Source: Nematostella vectensis (taxonomy: Eukaryota; Cnidaria; Anthozoa; Actiniaria; Edwardsiidae). From it: a stretch of 64,000 nucleotides of DNA. The position numbers and the translations under genes are program-made. Below the pieces are notes generated by a model that was not told the DNA's origin, searched no databases, and saw only the letters and a list, made by a program, of their open reading frames with translations. Positions 1 to 11,591 of this stretch are shown piece by piece; the stretch's first letter is position 1, and each line of letters starts with the position of its first letter. The stretch covers positions 8,981,501 through 9,045,500 of the forward strand of contig NC_064043.1 in assembly GCF_932526225.1 (NCBI RefSeq), in the 5' to 3' direction.

Positions 1-719
1 CACTGTTTGGACCTGGACACCTGACAAACAATGGCCAGGGTAAGGGTCATGTCATAAGATTAAAGGGTGCATACCTGCCAACCCCTAGACTTAAAAAAAA
101 TGGGAGGTTTCTTTAGGGGGAGGGAACTGTACAATCTCAGTTGATATCTATTTGATAAAACATGATAAATGGGTACCCTGTGGTATTTCGGTAGTCCTGT
201 GTTCTATAAGAAATGCCTACAGAAGGCTCATTGATTTTTTAGATCGTAAAAACTGAAAACGTCATAACTTGGATACAAACTACAGTATAAGAATTGCCAA
301 ACTTTGTGGCTAAAATCCAACTTTTACTTCAAAAACAACTCGACTGATTATTATTTTTTTCATAAACCGGGAGATTTAAGGTAAAACCAGGAGACCGGGA
401 AATTTGATAAAAAAAACGGGAGTCTCCCGGAAAAAAACCGGGAGAGTTGAGAGGATTCAACTAAAACATGAACAGGCAGAGATATATTTATAGTCAGTTG
501 GGATTTGTAGTAACACACCCACCCAGAATCAAAAACCCTAGTCTTATTTGAGAATAAAACATTGTTAATCAAATTTATGGGGGTGTTTGGTTGTTTTCTT
601 CAATTGACTGCACACCATAACCAAACAAGTTTAGGTGGGTGAAAAATGAATAAAAGTTATTGCTTTATTTCTTTTATAATTTTGGCAATGATTTTTCCTT
701 AAAAAATGGCGTGTCAATT

Positions 720-1610
720 AACACATTGACCCCTCAACCGGCCTGTACCGGCTTTGGGAAGTACCCAAAACCCCAAAAATTCATAAATTCAAAATAAACA
801 CAACAAGATGAAGATACTCAGGCATCAGTCTAAGGGATAAATGGTCTTGCAGATATGCATCCAACCAAGGTGTTGGCATCTACTCTTAAGCCAAATAATA
901 GCACAGGTTCTTTGACAAATCTCAAATCGAACAAGGACAGAAAAGCAGAATCACCCCTCTCAATAAAACGCTTAAAATACCACACAAGGGAGAGAGATCA
1001 GCAAATACAGCTCAAGACACAAATAGATACCTTTATTCTGATCCTCCAGGTACATTTCCTTCGCCTCAAAACACAATGTCCATTCCTTGAAGGATTGTAC
1101 AACCACGAAAATATCTTTACTTATTGCAAAGCATTCTGGGAGATACAGGGGAAAATTCACGAGGGGAGGGCCAGTCAACACTCCTCTCCCCAAAGTCAGA
1201 TGGTTTTTTAGAAGTCTTTTCACCCCGGAGCCAAACAAATCAATTCCAGGTCATACAGACCCAGAATAGCAGTGTAAACAATTTTGGAATCAATTTGGTT
1301 TCAGAAAAGACAGCATTTAGGAGAGCTGCGGTGATTCATTAGAAAATTATTTTCTCATCCAGGCAAAGCCAAACAAGAAAAAATCATCATGAATCCACCT
1401 TTGCTTGCAAATATCCATAAGCAAAGCACTCAATTATGCCCCAAAAGACTTCATGATGTCCTGAGACACTCTCCTAATATGCTCATAGCTGTATTTTTGA
1501 TGAAAAATACAAGCAACCATCAACTTGTGCTGGCTTCAGCACAACGACAAGGGATTAAAAGTGGGGACCGCAAAGCAATGTTGGAAAGCTTGGATACCGC
1601 TGACTAGGTG
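720..1610. repeat. Dispersed repeat, copy 1 (inverted relative to 61845-62455)
   Basis: This stretch matches, in reverse complement and with many mismatches and gaps, the sequence in MAN1 intron 9. Shared landmarks include the flank around cctcaaccggcctgtaccgg and the segment gcaaatatccataag with tcaattatgccc. Two diverged inverted copies 60 kb apart indicate an interspersed, probably transposon-derived repeat. No intact protein is seen. The small open frames here are not supported as genes. Confidence 0.7.
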
Positions 1611-2036
1611 CAGCTGTGTTTGACTTTGACGGGCTGTATAAAACTCAGAATAGGGGGGGGGAGGTATCTGTTTTCAGTCTGTTTTTTGTAAATTCAGCTT
1701 CAAAAAAGCCAGGAGTCAATGGGTTAACCTCTGAAAATCTCAAGGCTTGAGAATTTTTGGGGGGAGGGGTGGGGTATATTATTTTGGGGGGAGGGGTGGG
1801 TATACCTTCCCAGGCGTTTGCTGAATAGAAAGTTCTCGCGCACAAATCCAGTTATAGATCTCACAAGGGTGTTAGATAAACTGCACTGTGTAAGGAAATT
1901 ATTATTTAATTATTTTAATAGGAAATAATTTTTCAGAAGGGACAAAAATCGCTTAAAAGCGGGAGATTTGGTGCTCCACGCCGGAGAGCAGAAGATGAGT
2001 TGACAGGTATGTAATCATATAATATCTTTTTTTTAC

Positions 2037-3366
2037 CTTGTGGTATTCCTGTATAGTCACTTTGGTAGGTTGACTTCAGGTGATCAAAGCAAACTTCTTC
2101 CATGTTCTCAGTATTATATTCACAAGGATCAAGGGCAGGCGGTCCCCTTCCAGGGAACTTCCATACCATAAACGCCTGATAAAAAAACGTGCATTTTACA
2201 TTTTTTTTAAGACTTTTGACTGTTAATCAATGTAGATTAAATATAAAGTAAAGCGACAAAAGAATAGATAAGGGAAAAAAAAAAGAAAAATAACGCTGCG
2301 AGCAGGGTTCGAACCTGCGCGGGAAGATCCCATTGGATTTCAAGTCCAACGCCTTAACCACTCGGCCATCGCAGCTTGATGAAAAATTGTGGGTGTTATT
2401 TTTATATATAAACTTTGATCTACATATTTGTAACCCATTACAGCCTCTCTAAGCAACAGTCTTGAGTTTATACCCATAGAAGGATATCTAAATAAATAAG
2501 GCAACCTGAATATATCATAAGTGAGAAAATAATTAATTTTTACCTCAGAAGGATGAGGATTGTTTCGCCGATTTCCCGATGACGTTCCGACTCGAGTCAT
2601 TTCATTGGGCTTGACAGATTTTTCACAATACTCTGTTTGGTAAGTCGTTTCTCCAGCATCATCCCTGCTAGGGAAAATCTTGGCTGTGCTAGGCCTAGAA
2701 AATAGAAAAATACCTCAGTTTCTTGCTGAGCTAATTAATATTCAATCCAGTTGCTAGGCAAACTTTGCACCATCTTATCACCGGATATAGGACTCTGTTA
2801 CCTCGCGTTTGCGGCCGGCGCACCGTTATCTCCTCCGAATTCTCTCTGATGAGTGGTCATATAGAATAAATCGGGGTTTTTCGTGAAGCTTTCCATGTTT
2901 CTTCTCCGCGAAGATGGGCGCGAGCTTGGTGGTCTAGGCGATGGGGTTTTTGAGCGGCGAGCTGGCAAGAAAAGACCAACACTTGCAATGGTTACATGGC
3001 TAATTACTAGAATCGTCGATAATTAGAGCTTCTAATTGGTACATACCAGGTGAGTACCAATTACCAGGATCCGAAGACAGCCCGAGACTTTTCATAAGTT
3101 CCTTACAACGATCCTTATCCGATAAAAGTTCGGTTGCCGGGTAGTACTTGGCGACATTATAGGCTAGCCCCGGGCAAACAGCGAAATTGTTTAGCTGAAA
3201 AAAAGTGGAAGTAACTTTTGAATCGTACAAATAAATATATCAATTACTGTAGGAAGGGTTTAGTTGATTCTTCATAACATACTTCGGTAGTCTTATCGTC
3301 TGTCCAAGCTCTTTTAGGGCTCAAAAAATGACCCAAAACTTGACGTGGATTCATTGTTGAAGTCAT
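2037..3366 (-). CDS. Unrecognised short protein, cilium-type motifs (3' end not found)
   Basis: Five exons join in phase on the minus strand: 3366-3283, 3194-3047, 2961-2802, 2694-2544 and 2175-2037, all with GT-AG introns. They give about 227 residues starting MTSTMNPRQVLGHFLSPKRA. The middle is basic and rich in Ser/Pro/Arg (about residues 77-100), followed by FYMTTHQREFG, TTYQTEYCEK, NNPHPSEAFMVWKFPGRG and TYQSDYTG. Short proteins with TTHQ/YQTxY/PHP-type motifs remind me of ciliary microtubule-inner proteins, but I cannot name the family, so the role is only a guess. The open frame ends in phase 1 at 2037. The next exon could be 20-1, where an acceptor (tttgtcag) precedes a phase-1 frame that runs off the left edge. 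The start at 3366 was chosen as the first ATG of the open frame. A tRNA gene sits in intron 4. Confidence 0.6.
2294..2375 (-). tRNA. tRNA-Ser (anticodon UGA)
   Basis: The minus strand folds as a type II tRNA of 82 nt. The acceptor stem GCTGCGA pairs with TCGCAGC and is followed by discriminator G. The D-arm holds the A box TGGCCGAGTGG, the anticodon loop reads CTTGAAA (anticodon TGA) on a TTGGA/TCCAA stem, there is a long variable arm typical of serine tRNAs, and the T arm holds the B box GGTTCGAACC. No intron and no encoded CCA. It lies inside intron 4 of the minus-strand gene at 2037-3366, in the same orientation. Confidence 0.95.
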
Positions 3367-4748
3367 AATTGGTGTCTTCGAGAATTCAACCGAGAAGCCA
3401 ACACAGTGCTCTGTGCGCGTGCACAATGCAAGGGTCTAATTGGTCAGAGTCACGCAATAGTGAATATTAAATAAACTAAACAAAAAACCATCGCCGGCCT
3501 CAATCTCGTAGATATTAAAACAATTCAAAATTACTGTATTTACTATAATATGTAAAGAAAATTAAATAAGGTAATAAAGTATTTTAAAAAACATTTTCTT
3601 ACATAGTATCCAAATTAAATCGGGATTAAATGAACTATTACAGCTATAACCTCAACAAAATCACACAATCCACTTTTTTGTCACCTTCGCTTTTCTTTGC
3701 TTGGAATTGGAGGAAAATCTGATCTGCGTTTTCACTGGTGGTATAGACAGCGCCATTTGAAAGCTTTTTTAGGAGATATTACAGCTCCGATTTTGCTTGG
3801 TTAGAATGTGCGGACGACTTTCTTCGTGTCTTGATATTGTTTCCAACGTTGTGGGTGAGGTTTCTATTGGTTACGCTGAAGCATTTATCTGCACTAACTC
3901 ACAACAGGATGGAGAAAACACCTTGATGGATTGGCTTATAAATTCTGCACACGGTCTAGAATAGATGATGTGAATGACGTTTGCATAATATCATCTCAGT
4001 TTGACTCCAAAAAAAGAAAAAAACATATAAGTTACAAAAATAGAATCTTTATTATTTACAAAACAGTATATATCTTGCCTTTATTTTTTAGGAGTGATAG
4101 AATAGATAATCAAAAATGTGAAAAAAATTACTGATACAATTGTATTTATTTAGGAAATAATGAAAATGATGAGATCTGAAGCCAAAATACCCCCTAAGAG
4201 ATAGTTGGTAAGAATTTAGCCTAAAAGATAGGTAGAGTACCTCTGTCTACTTTTCTGGAGTCCCCCCCCCCCCCCCCGGTTTTTCACATTAATAAAAATA
4301 GCAAATAATAATATGCACACTGTATAAGTACAAGCTGTTACAATCCTATGAGTTCTAGTCTTTTTTACATCTCATCTGCGGATCTACAATGAATTTACTT
4401 CTATCTTACCAAAAACTTAATAACCAAATAGCATTCTTGCCCTACAATAAATGGTTACAGTAAAAAATTAGTTTAGATTAGCATTATACTTCTAAACTGT
4501 TAAAATTTAACCATCTTATCTGCAGATCTACAAAAATATTCAAGTACACAAACCCTACATGCTGGCCCCAAGAGCTTGAAAACAACTGAAAACTGAGAAA
4601 TTGTGATTCAAATACAAATACTGTATTATAATAAGTGATAAATACAACCAAATAAAGGAACGTTTTTATTGTTGTGTGTGGATCAGTGTCTAGGTTGAAA
4701 GAAATTAACTAGAAGGGTAAGACTGTTTGTAGACAGTGTGTGGAGTGT
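3367..4748. other. Intergenic, no gene seen
   Basis: AT-rich spacer between the 5' end of the minus-strand gene at 2037-3366 and the 3' end of gene A. It includes a C tract near 4262-4277. I see no supported coding exon. Confidence 0.6.
4665..4670 (-). terminator. Probable poly(A) signal of gene A
   Basis: AATAAA on the minus strand, about 80 bases past the stop codon of gene A. It is the canonical polyadenylation hexamer at a usual distance. Confidence 0.55.
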
Positions 4749-7700
4749 TTAGGAGTATTGAGGATGGGTGCTAGATTTTGTTAGACTGCTTCTTTCTCCT
4801 GATGATTGTGGTGGAGTGGTAGATGCCTGTGGCATTTCCTGATACTCCCAAACTCTAAAATATTGAGCAATATTGCAGTTATAGATGCCATAACATAGCA
4901 AACCAAGTAGATAGACCATGGGGACCCATGAAAGAATTATTACCAGCCATCTAAAGCCATTTTTGGTGAGAGCAGAAGCATCCATTGTTTGAGCTGAGCA
5001 GAGGATAGTAATGAAACAGAGAATCGTTAAAAAAAGAGAATCAACAGTGTTGAGCCATTCATAGTTTGTTGGACTACTGACTGTTTGTGATCTGTAAGGC
5101 TTGAAGTAAACAAACACCAGTAGAAAAACAAGAGTGAAAAACTCTAAAAGAGATCTTTTAAAAGGTCCTTCATCAGCAAAGACATCAACCAATATCAGAG
5201 CTATACGGCAGACAAAGAAGTAAGCAGCAAAGAACACCAAATTTTGATGATAACAATCTTGGAATATGTCAACAAATGGATCAAGAAAAGAAAGGAACTT
5301 ACTACGGAACACTAGAACCACAGGGAACACAAAGACAAAAGTTAGGATTAACAAAATGGCTAATGTAAAAAGAACTATTATGTATGCAGGACAGTTCTTG
5401 GTGAGCTCAATCTTTCCATCCATGTAGAACACCCACCCTGAGGGGATTTGCTTGACATAGATGATATGAAAAGATATTGTGGTGATACTGGTATAGCAAA
5501 GAACAATTAACGTGCAAAATGCTCGGAACACGTTTCTGTTTACATAACAGTTCCTGCAAAGTCTATGCTTAGAAACAGCCATAATAATTAGAAGAATAAA
5601 AAGAACATAGCCAGGGATAAGATAGTTAAGGCCAAGCTTCTTCATATTATTGAAACACTTGAAAAGGCATGTTCCTATTCCTGGAATTTGAAGATTAGCA
5701 AGTTTTATAATTACTGTTATGACAGGACCTAGTTTTCCTCCCTTGTTAAGCAAAATATCAAGAACTTGGTAGAAAAATAGCCATGAATTTAGATAAGAGG
5801 TGAATAAATTGATGTTGACTTTTAAAACAATGAGAACAAGGGTAGGTATAACAATGATGAAGAGAAGAATTTGCCACCACAGAAGATTACAGTCTGACTC
5901 TGGGGCACATTTTTCATCTCCTATTATTATGCTATAATTCTTCTTGCATTCCCCACAAAGGAGGATACCAGGATCTCGATTGTCTCCACACATGGTACTT
6001 CTGTCATAAGTATAATAATCACTTGAAATGCTATACTGATTGTGGTTATTGCAGTAGCCTGGAGGGCATGGAAGTGTAATAAAGGTATCATTAACATCAC
6101 CACCCCAATATCCAGTCTTTAAATAAAGTGTCTTCCCATCTCCATTGCATAAATAGATTCCTTCTGTCCACTTGCTAGGACCATCACTGTTAGCACAAAC
6201 ACATGTACTACTATTTTTAGCCTTTTGTTTAAAACCAGGGTTACATTTTTTAAGCTGAGTCTTGACACTTTGAATGATATCTCCTGCTAGACTGCTGATG
6301 TGGATTTGGAATTCTGACAGTTCAATGCCTTTCAACTTTAGATTACGTAGTTTACTTTCTTGAGTGTTAACATCCACATCCACTACGAAGAGCTTGGAGG
6401 GTAGATCAAGAGAAACTTGTGAATCTGTAGAGATATCAATCTGTATGGTTCCATAAACCTTGTTCCCCTTTTCATCCAGTAAGATGACAGTTGCATCAAA
6501 CACTTCACTTGGTGCAACACTCCACTCTTGCCGATTAATATCTATGTAAACCGGGTCAGTTGAGATTTCTTCTGCAGTCTGTCCTGTGAAGGACACGACG
6601 CCTTTCCATTCAAAGGCAGTATTACTCATGCGAGACTCATTTGCTCTGAAGCATGCCTGAAGAGAGGTTGCATAGATGGCATCCCCCCCTAAGTACAATT
6701 GGGCATTATTGTTTAAAAACTCTAGCCTTGTCTTCCATTCTTCAACATGGTTAATAGAAACTTCTTGCTTTGCATCATTCTCATAGCCAAGAAAACAGTT
6801 ATGCCGTCTCAGTTGACGAGTTTTAAATGCTACAATACCTGGTCCTGGAGCTTGTACATATAAGGCCCCACCCTTTTTTTTAGCAGTATTGTTTTCAAAC
6901 TGGAGATAAGATTCGTGAGTGGTGATGATCCTAGATTGTCCATACAATGCAATAGCACCACCATTAATACCTCTGTTATTTGAAAAATTAGTTCTGCCAT
7001 ATACTTTTAGTGCAGCATTGTCAAGGAGGATAGCTGTGTTTGAATTGTCAGTGAAAGAATTATCTCCCTTTAAAATGACTGGAGTGTTAGTTGTATATAG
7101 TGCTCCTTGCCCAATGACGACTTTGTCCTCAGTCTTAATAATAGAATTGTCTGTAAACACTGTGTCCTCAATTTGAAGTAAGTAGGGTACTTGAGGACCA
7201 ATACCAAACTCATTGTAGTTGTTTAGTGATACACCCAACGCTGAACCAAGTGTAGCCTTGTTGCCACGGAAACTACATTCCTTCAAACGAATCACTCGAT
7301 GGTCATCTTCACTAATTGGTGTGTATGCAGGTCCATAATGGGAAAATGCACCACCAAATACTGCACTGTTATTAACAAATTCCAAATTTTTGTAACTGAT
7401 GTTATTGCTCTGGAGAACTTTTCTTTGATCAATCTCACTTCCACTGCGCACACCCCCACCACCCAGTGCAGCCTCATTGCTCTCCATCTTACTATTTGCC
7501 AAATATACTTGATTTCCCTCAGAAGAATCAAGGAATAACAAAAACAGTCCAGCACCCCATAACGCTGAATTACGAATAAAATCACAATTGTCAATCATAA
7601 TCATGTTATTAGATGCTATGCCATGAAATAAAATTGACATGCCCCCACCACGCTGAAAGGGCACTGCGAGATCACAATAACTGTCACTATAGTTCGCTCG

Positions 7701-8474
7701 ATGATTGTTTTTAAAAGTGCAATTTGTGATATGGTACGTACTCTTGGTGGTGTAGTTCAGTTGTTGTTCTTTTGTGGCATTGAATGGAGGCAATGCTCCG
7801 TACTGGGTAAAAAGAACACTCAATCCACCACCTGCACTAAGCTGCTCTTTAGTGTTGGAAGGATACAAAGGGGTGTTGTTTTCAAAGGTTGATGCTGATA
7901 TATTGACATTTCCGCCTACGTCATAAAGCACGAGACCTTTCCCGGGGCTTCCAAACACGGTGCAATTTTCCATAAAAAAATCCTTGCAATTAGCGAGAAA
8001 CACACCAGCATAGAATTCCACAGACCTGTTAAAGTTATCAGCCGGAGCAGAATGCTGTATACGACCACAGCTAGAGAACTCTAGCATCTTCATGGAAATG
8101 CCTTCACAAAAGTGAAAGGACAAGCCCACTTCGCTTCCGCATTCAATCTTAATCGGAGATGTATCGGTTTTTCCAATCAACTCGATTTGAATAAGATTTA
8201 CTATCGTGTGGTTGTTCTTGAGTAGGTACGAGCTATTCTTGTCGGGTTGTTCTATCAGGATTCGGGTAGAATTCTTGTGTAGATTGTCGAGGGCGAAGTC
8301 TATCGTTTTGCACGGCCATGAGCTATTGTCTTTGAGACAAGAAGAGTTGTCGTGGCCGTGTTTGTTATTCACGGTGATCTCGTGTAGCCATTGAGCGTTT
8401 GAGAGTGAAGCCGAGCTCCAAAATAACGCGATGATCAGCCAAGCTAACCCAAAAGAAACTTTAAAATCTCCCAT
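4749..8474 (-). CDS. Gene A: beta-helix ectodomain, multi-span membrane protein
   Basis: Single-exon frame of 1241 residues. I start it at MGDFKVSFGLAWLIIALFWS, a clear signal peptide; the frame is open upstream to an ATG at 8675, so a longer N-terminus is possible. Residues about 25-740 are rich in N-glycosylation sites and in repeated FxNN...GGA(I/L) units such as FENNTAKKKGGALYVQ, the pattern of right-handed parallel beta-helices and bacterial polymorphic outer-membrane proteins. A Cys-rich stalk follows (TGYWGG, PCPPGYC, LCGECKKNYS), then about eight hydrophobic spans between residues 864 and 1196 and a Ser/Thr/Pro-rich tail. The membrane part ends with FKPYRSQ...YEWLNTVDSLF, reminiscent of TRP-like membrane domains. 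The paralogue is at 48352-53114. A cell-surface adhesion or receptor role is inferred; ligand and function are unknown. Confidence 0.88.
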   Translation of the reverse strand: MGDFKVSFGLAWLIIALFWSSASLSNAQWLHEITVNNKHGHDNSSCLKDNSSWPCKTIDFALDNLHKNSTRILIEQPDKNSSYLLKNNHTIVNLIQIELIGKTDTSPIKIECGSEVGLSFHFCEGISMKMLEFSSCGRIQHSAPADNFNRSVEFYAGVFLANCKDFFMENCTVFGSPGKGLVLYDVGGNVNISASTFENNTPLYPSNTKEQLSAGGGLSVLFTQYGALPPFNATKEQQLNYTTKSTYHITNCTFKNNHRANYSDSYCDLAVPFQRGGGMSILFHGIASNNMIMIDNCDFIRNSALWGAGLFLLFLDSSEGNQVYLANSKMESNEAALGGGGVRSGSEIDQRKVLQSNNISYKNLEFVNNSAVFGGAFSHYGPAYTPISEDDHRVIRLKECSFRGNKATLGSALGVSLNNYNEFGIGPQVPYLLQIEDTVFTDNSIIKTEDKVVIGQGALYTTNTPVILKGDNSFTDNSNTAILLDNAALKVYGRTNFSNNRGINGGAIALYGQSRIITTHESYLQFENNTAKKKGGALYVQAPGPGIVAFKTRQLRRHNCFLGYENDAKQEVSINHVEEWKTRLEFLNNNAQLYLGGDAIYATSLQACFRANESRMSNTAFEWKGVVSFTGQTAEEISTDPVYIDINRQEWSVAPSEVFDATVILLDEKGNKVYGTIQIDISTDSQVSLDLPSKLFVVDVDVNTQESKLRNLKLKGIELSEFQIHISSLAGDIIQSVKTQLKKCNPGFKQKAKNSSTCVCANSDGPSKWTEGIYLCNGDGKTLYLKTGYWGGDVNDTFITLPCPPGYCNNHNQYSISSDYYTYDRSTMCGDNRDPGILLCGECKKNYSIIIGDEKCAPESDCNLLWWQILLFIIVIPTLVLIVLKVNINLFTSYLNSWLFFYQVLDILLNKGGKLGPVITVIIKLANLQIPGIGTCLFKCFNNMKKLGLNYLIPGYVLFILLIIMAVSKHRLCRNCYVNRNVFRAFCTLIVLCYTSITTISFHIIYVKQIPSGWVFYMDGKIELTKNCPAYIIVLFTLAILLILTFVFVFPVVLVFRSKFLSFLDPFVDIFQDCYHQNLVFFAAYFFVCRIALILVDVFADEGPFKRSLLEFFTLVFLLVFVYFKPYRSQTVSSPTNYEWLNTVDSLFLTILCFITILCSAQTMDASALTKNGFRWLVIILSWVPMVYLLGLLCYGIYNCNIAQYFRVWEYQEMPQASTTPPQSSGERSSLTKSSTHPQYS

Positions 8475-9827
8475 TTGCAGAAACTGTACAATCATGCCAG
8501 TACAACTTAGCTTGCATAGCGATGAAAAGCGAGGCCGCGTAGCTTTGGCTGCGTATAGGATGCTAAGCAGCTTAGCAGCCACTCTCTCTTGTGTCACGCA
8601 CGCCTTCCCCCAAAGCCAGACGGTAAAAAAATTGATAATCAAAAGGGAATTGATAAAATTGATAACGATAAACATTTAATAAATTATTATTAGCCATTAT
8701 CAGCAAATGATAGCTACTGATATTCAAACAACTCTTTCAATTGATTCGGAGTGCAAGACCAGCATCCTCCTGTGTGATTGACAACATTTCTTTCATAGGT
8801 AGAATGACACGCACGTGATTAGCCAATCAGAAAAAAGTAACGTAATAGTAGCCATGTACTTCCAAAATAGCCTCACATTTTTTTTTGTCTGTAATCAATA
8901 GGAAAAGATTCTCCCTCTTTTAAATGAAATAACAATGCTGTGTGAGTTTTTGTCGGACATGACGTATGATTGGCGATTGGCTTCTGTGGAATGCTGATGA
9001 CAGATCAGTGATATAAATTAACACGAGCATGCAGTAAAAGTAGTAGCTTTATTTCAGAATGGTTTTGAAAAACCCGTGGAAATATTATTTAGTTTCAGAG
9101 CCGTAGCACCCGTAAGATTGGGGGGGGACAATAAAAACATTTACAAAATATTAGGGGGGGGGGGGGGCACAGCCGCTCCTACTGGTCATTCCCTTATAAT
9201 TTTTGAAAACCAAAATGGGAGAGGGGGGGGGGCATGCCCCAACCCCACACCCTGCTAGGTCCCTGAGTTTATTTAGTACTAATAGTCCATGCGCCGAGAA
9301 GGGTTATCGGTATCATTGATGGCAGGAGAAAATAAGTACTCATACTCATGTTCTCCTGTTTGTGGTGAATAAGGCTCATACTCATTTTTGGAAAGCTTAT
9401 GTCATATTGTCTTAGAAAACGCCTGATAGCAGTTAGTTGGTGGCCTGGTGGCAGCTTTGTATAGTAAGGGAGTATATGTAAACGGCCGCCATTTTGAACC
9501 GGAAGTACCCTTTTATCTCCACGCACAGGCTGAACAGACTGCCAAACTTTACTTTTATAAGTGAAAAGCTGTTTGATATGATATGTACTGCCGTCATGAG
9601 TTGATTTCTAGATAGTTGGGTAGTGTCTGGTAGTAATTCTGTTCCAACATTATGGTATATAAGGAGAGCCACCATAACAGGCCGGAAGTAAGATGTTATA
9701 CTTACTTCAAACGTTGCATATTGAATATTTGTTTTGCCTGCTCTTCATGATATACACTATGCTTCTATTAGTTTATTAAAAAGCATTTCCAAACCACGCT
9801 TAACACTTCACTACCCTGGGTACCAGA

Positions 9828-9912
9828 GCCTCAAGACTTCTCTCGTCCAGTGACGCTCCGTGACGAGCGAATATTTTGGCTGAGCGTCACTGGGCGAGAG
9901 AAGTTTGGAGGC
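9828..9912. repeat. Short foldback element
   Basis: Inverted arms 9828-9857 and 9883-9912 match over 30 bases with three mismatches and are separated by 25 bases. The core arm is CTTCTCTCG(T/C)CCAGTGACGCT. Probably a tiny MITE-like foldback. Confidence 0.7.
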
Positions 9913-10200
9913 CCAAACTTCATCTGAGTAACAAAACATGCATTGGGCCTTTGTTCTTACAGGGAAATATTGAACTCACTAAGTATCAGCCGGAATTTAA
10001 TTAAAATCTTAAATAAGTAGCTTTAAATTTCAATCGGGAATAGATAGAATAGAACATTGAAACACTTTGCAATCTAGTCTGTTTTATTTTATAAATATGC
10101 AGACCATGAAATATTTTTTGTTAATCTATAACTAGCTGAAACATCGCGCTGTGCTGTGTTTATCCTGAGTATCAAGGCCCTCAAGGGGGGGGGGGGGTAG

Positions 10201-11100
10201 TTATACGGACTTATTGGCGTCCCAATCATCTGCATCTTCGTCAGACCAGTCGTCTTCGTCACAAGATGCCTGATTGTCACAGTCGATAAGCTTACACATG
10301 TCGCTGCACTTTATGCCATTCGACAAGCAGTGACAACTGGGCAGGACACTTCCTGGAACAGTTGCATGCGAGAAGTTCCAGGATCGCTTCTGGCGCAGGC
10401 CTGCCAACCATCCAGTCGACTGCAAGCTTCTATTGCCATCTTGGTGCAGCGTTTCCAGATGGCGGCCTGGTAGTTTGCTCGCTCGATGTGTGCTTGCAAA
10501 GGGAATATTTACATGGTGGAAGCTGATGGCTCTCTATCTCGCCTCGTCTCTCACAGAACATCTGATACCGGGAGAGCATTGATGTCTCTTTTTGTGGTCT
10601 TTGAAGAAAAGAGGGAGCAAGTGAAAGCCTCAAGCCTACTTACTAACCCTTCTGCTACTTTCCATCGTTCCCCCAGCTCACAAAATACGTCTTGGAACCT
10701 TGGGTCCTTGTATCTTACCTCTCCCCGTAAATGCGATCACGGTGTCGCTACCTGTTATTGCGTGTAGCCCTATGAGGGCTTGGCACAGCGACGTAGCTAG
10801 GATTTTTTAACTGTATTTTTCGCTGCCAAAAGGGGGGGCGGGGGGCGGGCCACAAGGCCACCCGCTGGCTACGTGCCTGTGACACCGTGTCCAGCAGATG
10901 CAACCACCTTGTTGACATCTACCACTTTGGTGCGATTGCGTGTCCCCATCTTTATCAACAATCGTCTGTTAACATGTTGCGTAACAGCTAGTGCCATTAC
11001 CAGGTGAACAGATAAGTACAGATGGGTAGCCCTCTTGGGTAGGATGGGATGCATGCAGCAAAAGACGTCCATCTGCCTCCTCCTACTCCACACTTCAGTG
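10201..11100 (-). mobile_element. Frameshifted remnant of a repeated element-derived protein
   Basis: Minus-strand translation in shifting frames shows, in order: a motif like EE(A)D.RLLLHA (about 11090-11030), HAITGSDTVIAFTGRGK (about 10760-10710), VFCELGE, RLEAFTCSLFSSKTT, RYQMFCERRGEIESHQLPPC, HIERANYQAAIWKRC and a Cys-rich, Asp/Glu-rich end (CHCLSNGIKCSDMCKLIDC). From memory these motifs recur together in a protein that is repeated many times in cnidarian genomes and is probably transposon-derived; I cannot name the superfamily. Several frameshifts and stops, plus an inserted MITE at 10786-10879, show it is dead. Confidence 0.65.
10786..10879. mobile_element. MITE with CAGNG(A/G)CGTAGC termini
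   Basis: Left end CAGCGACGTAGCTAG and right end, reverse complemented, CAGGCACGTAGCCAG form imperfect terminal inverted repeats of 15 bases around a 94-base element with an internal G tract. The same family occurs at 57694-57815. It splits the coding remnant at 10201-11100, so it inserted later. Confidence 0.7.
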
Positions 11101-11591
11101 ATGGGACTTGCTCAAAAACTCTGTAATACACTGTAATGTCTTTGTTCTCTTTTGTTTTGGCTTGACTATTACACTTTAACAATTACACTTTGTTGCACGG
11201 GATTTTGAAAACCACTCTTAGAGGGTAACACTTAAAAGTGTTATACACTTACACACTTGTGGCCCTCCGTAAAAAAAACAACAATCAAATTACAATTATT
11301 ATAATAATCAATAACAAAACAGATAATATTTATAGGAAGGTTGTTCTATAGTTTTGTCGCTGCCCCCCCCCCCTCCCCCACCTCAAGCTCACACGAATAT
11401 TTTAGCAAAATGAAATTGACCTCACCAAACCTAGTATTTACATTGTGTACAGAATTGTTAAAAGGAAAATCTCTGATAAGGTATTCCGGAACTGCATTCT
11501 GAGTTCTCTTGAAAAGAAGGGAGTATTTCATTAGCCCCCCCCCCATTAGAATGTTCTAATAGAAAGGCAACAGTTTAGTTTGTTGAATAAA

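Noticed and set aside
972-1238. 88-residue minus-strand frame
   Set aside because: Falls inside a diverged dispersed repeat whose other copy does not keep the frame.
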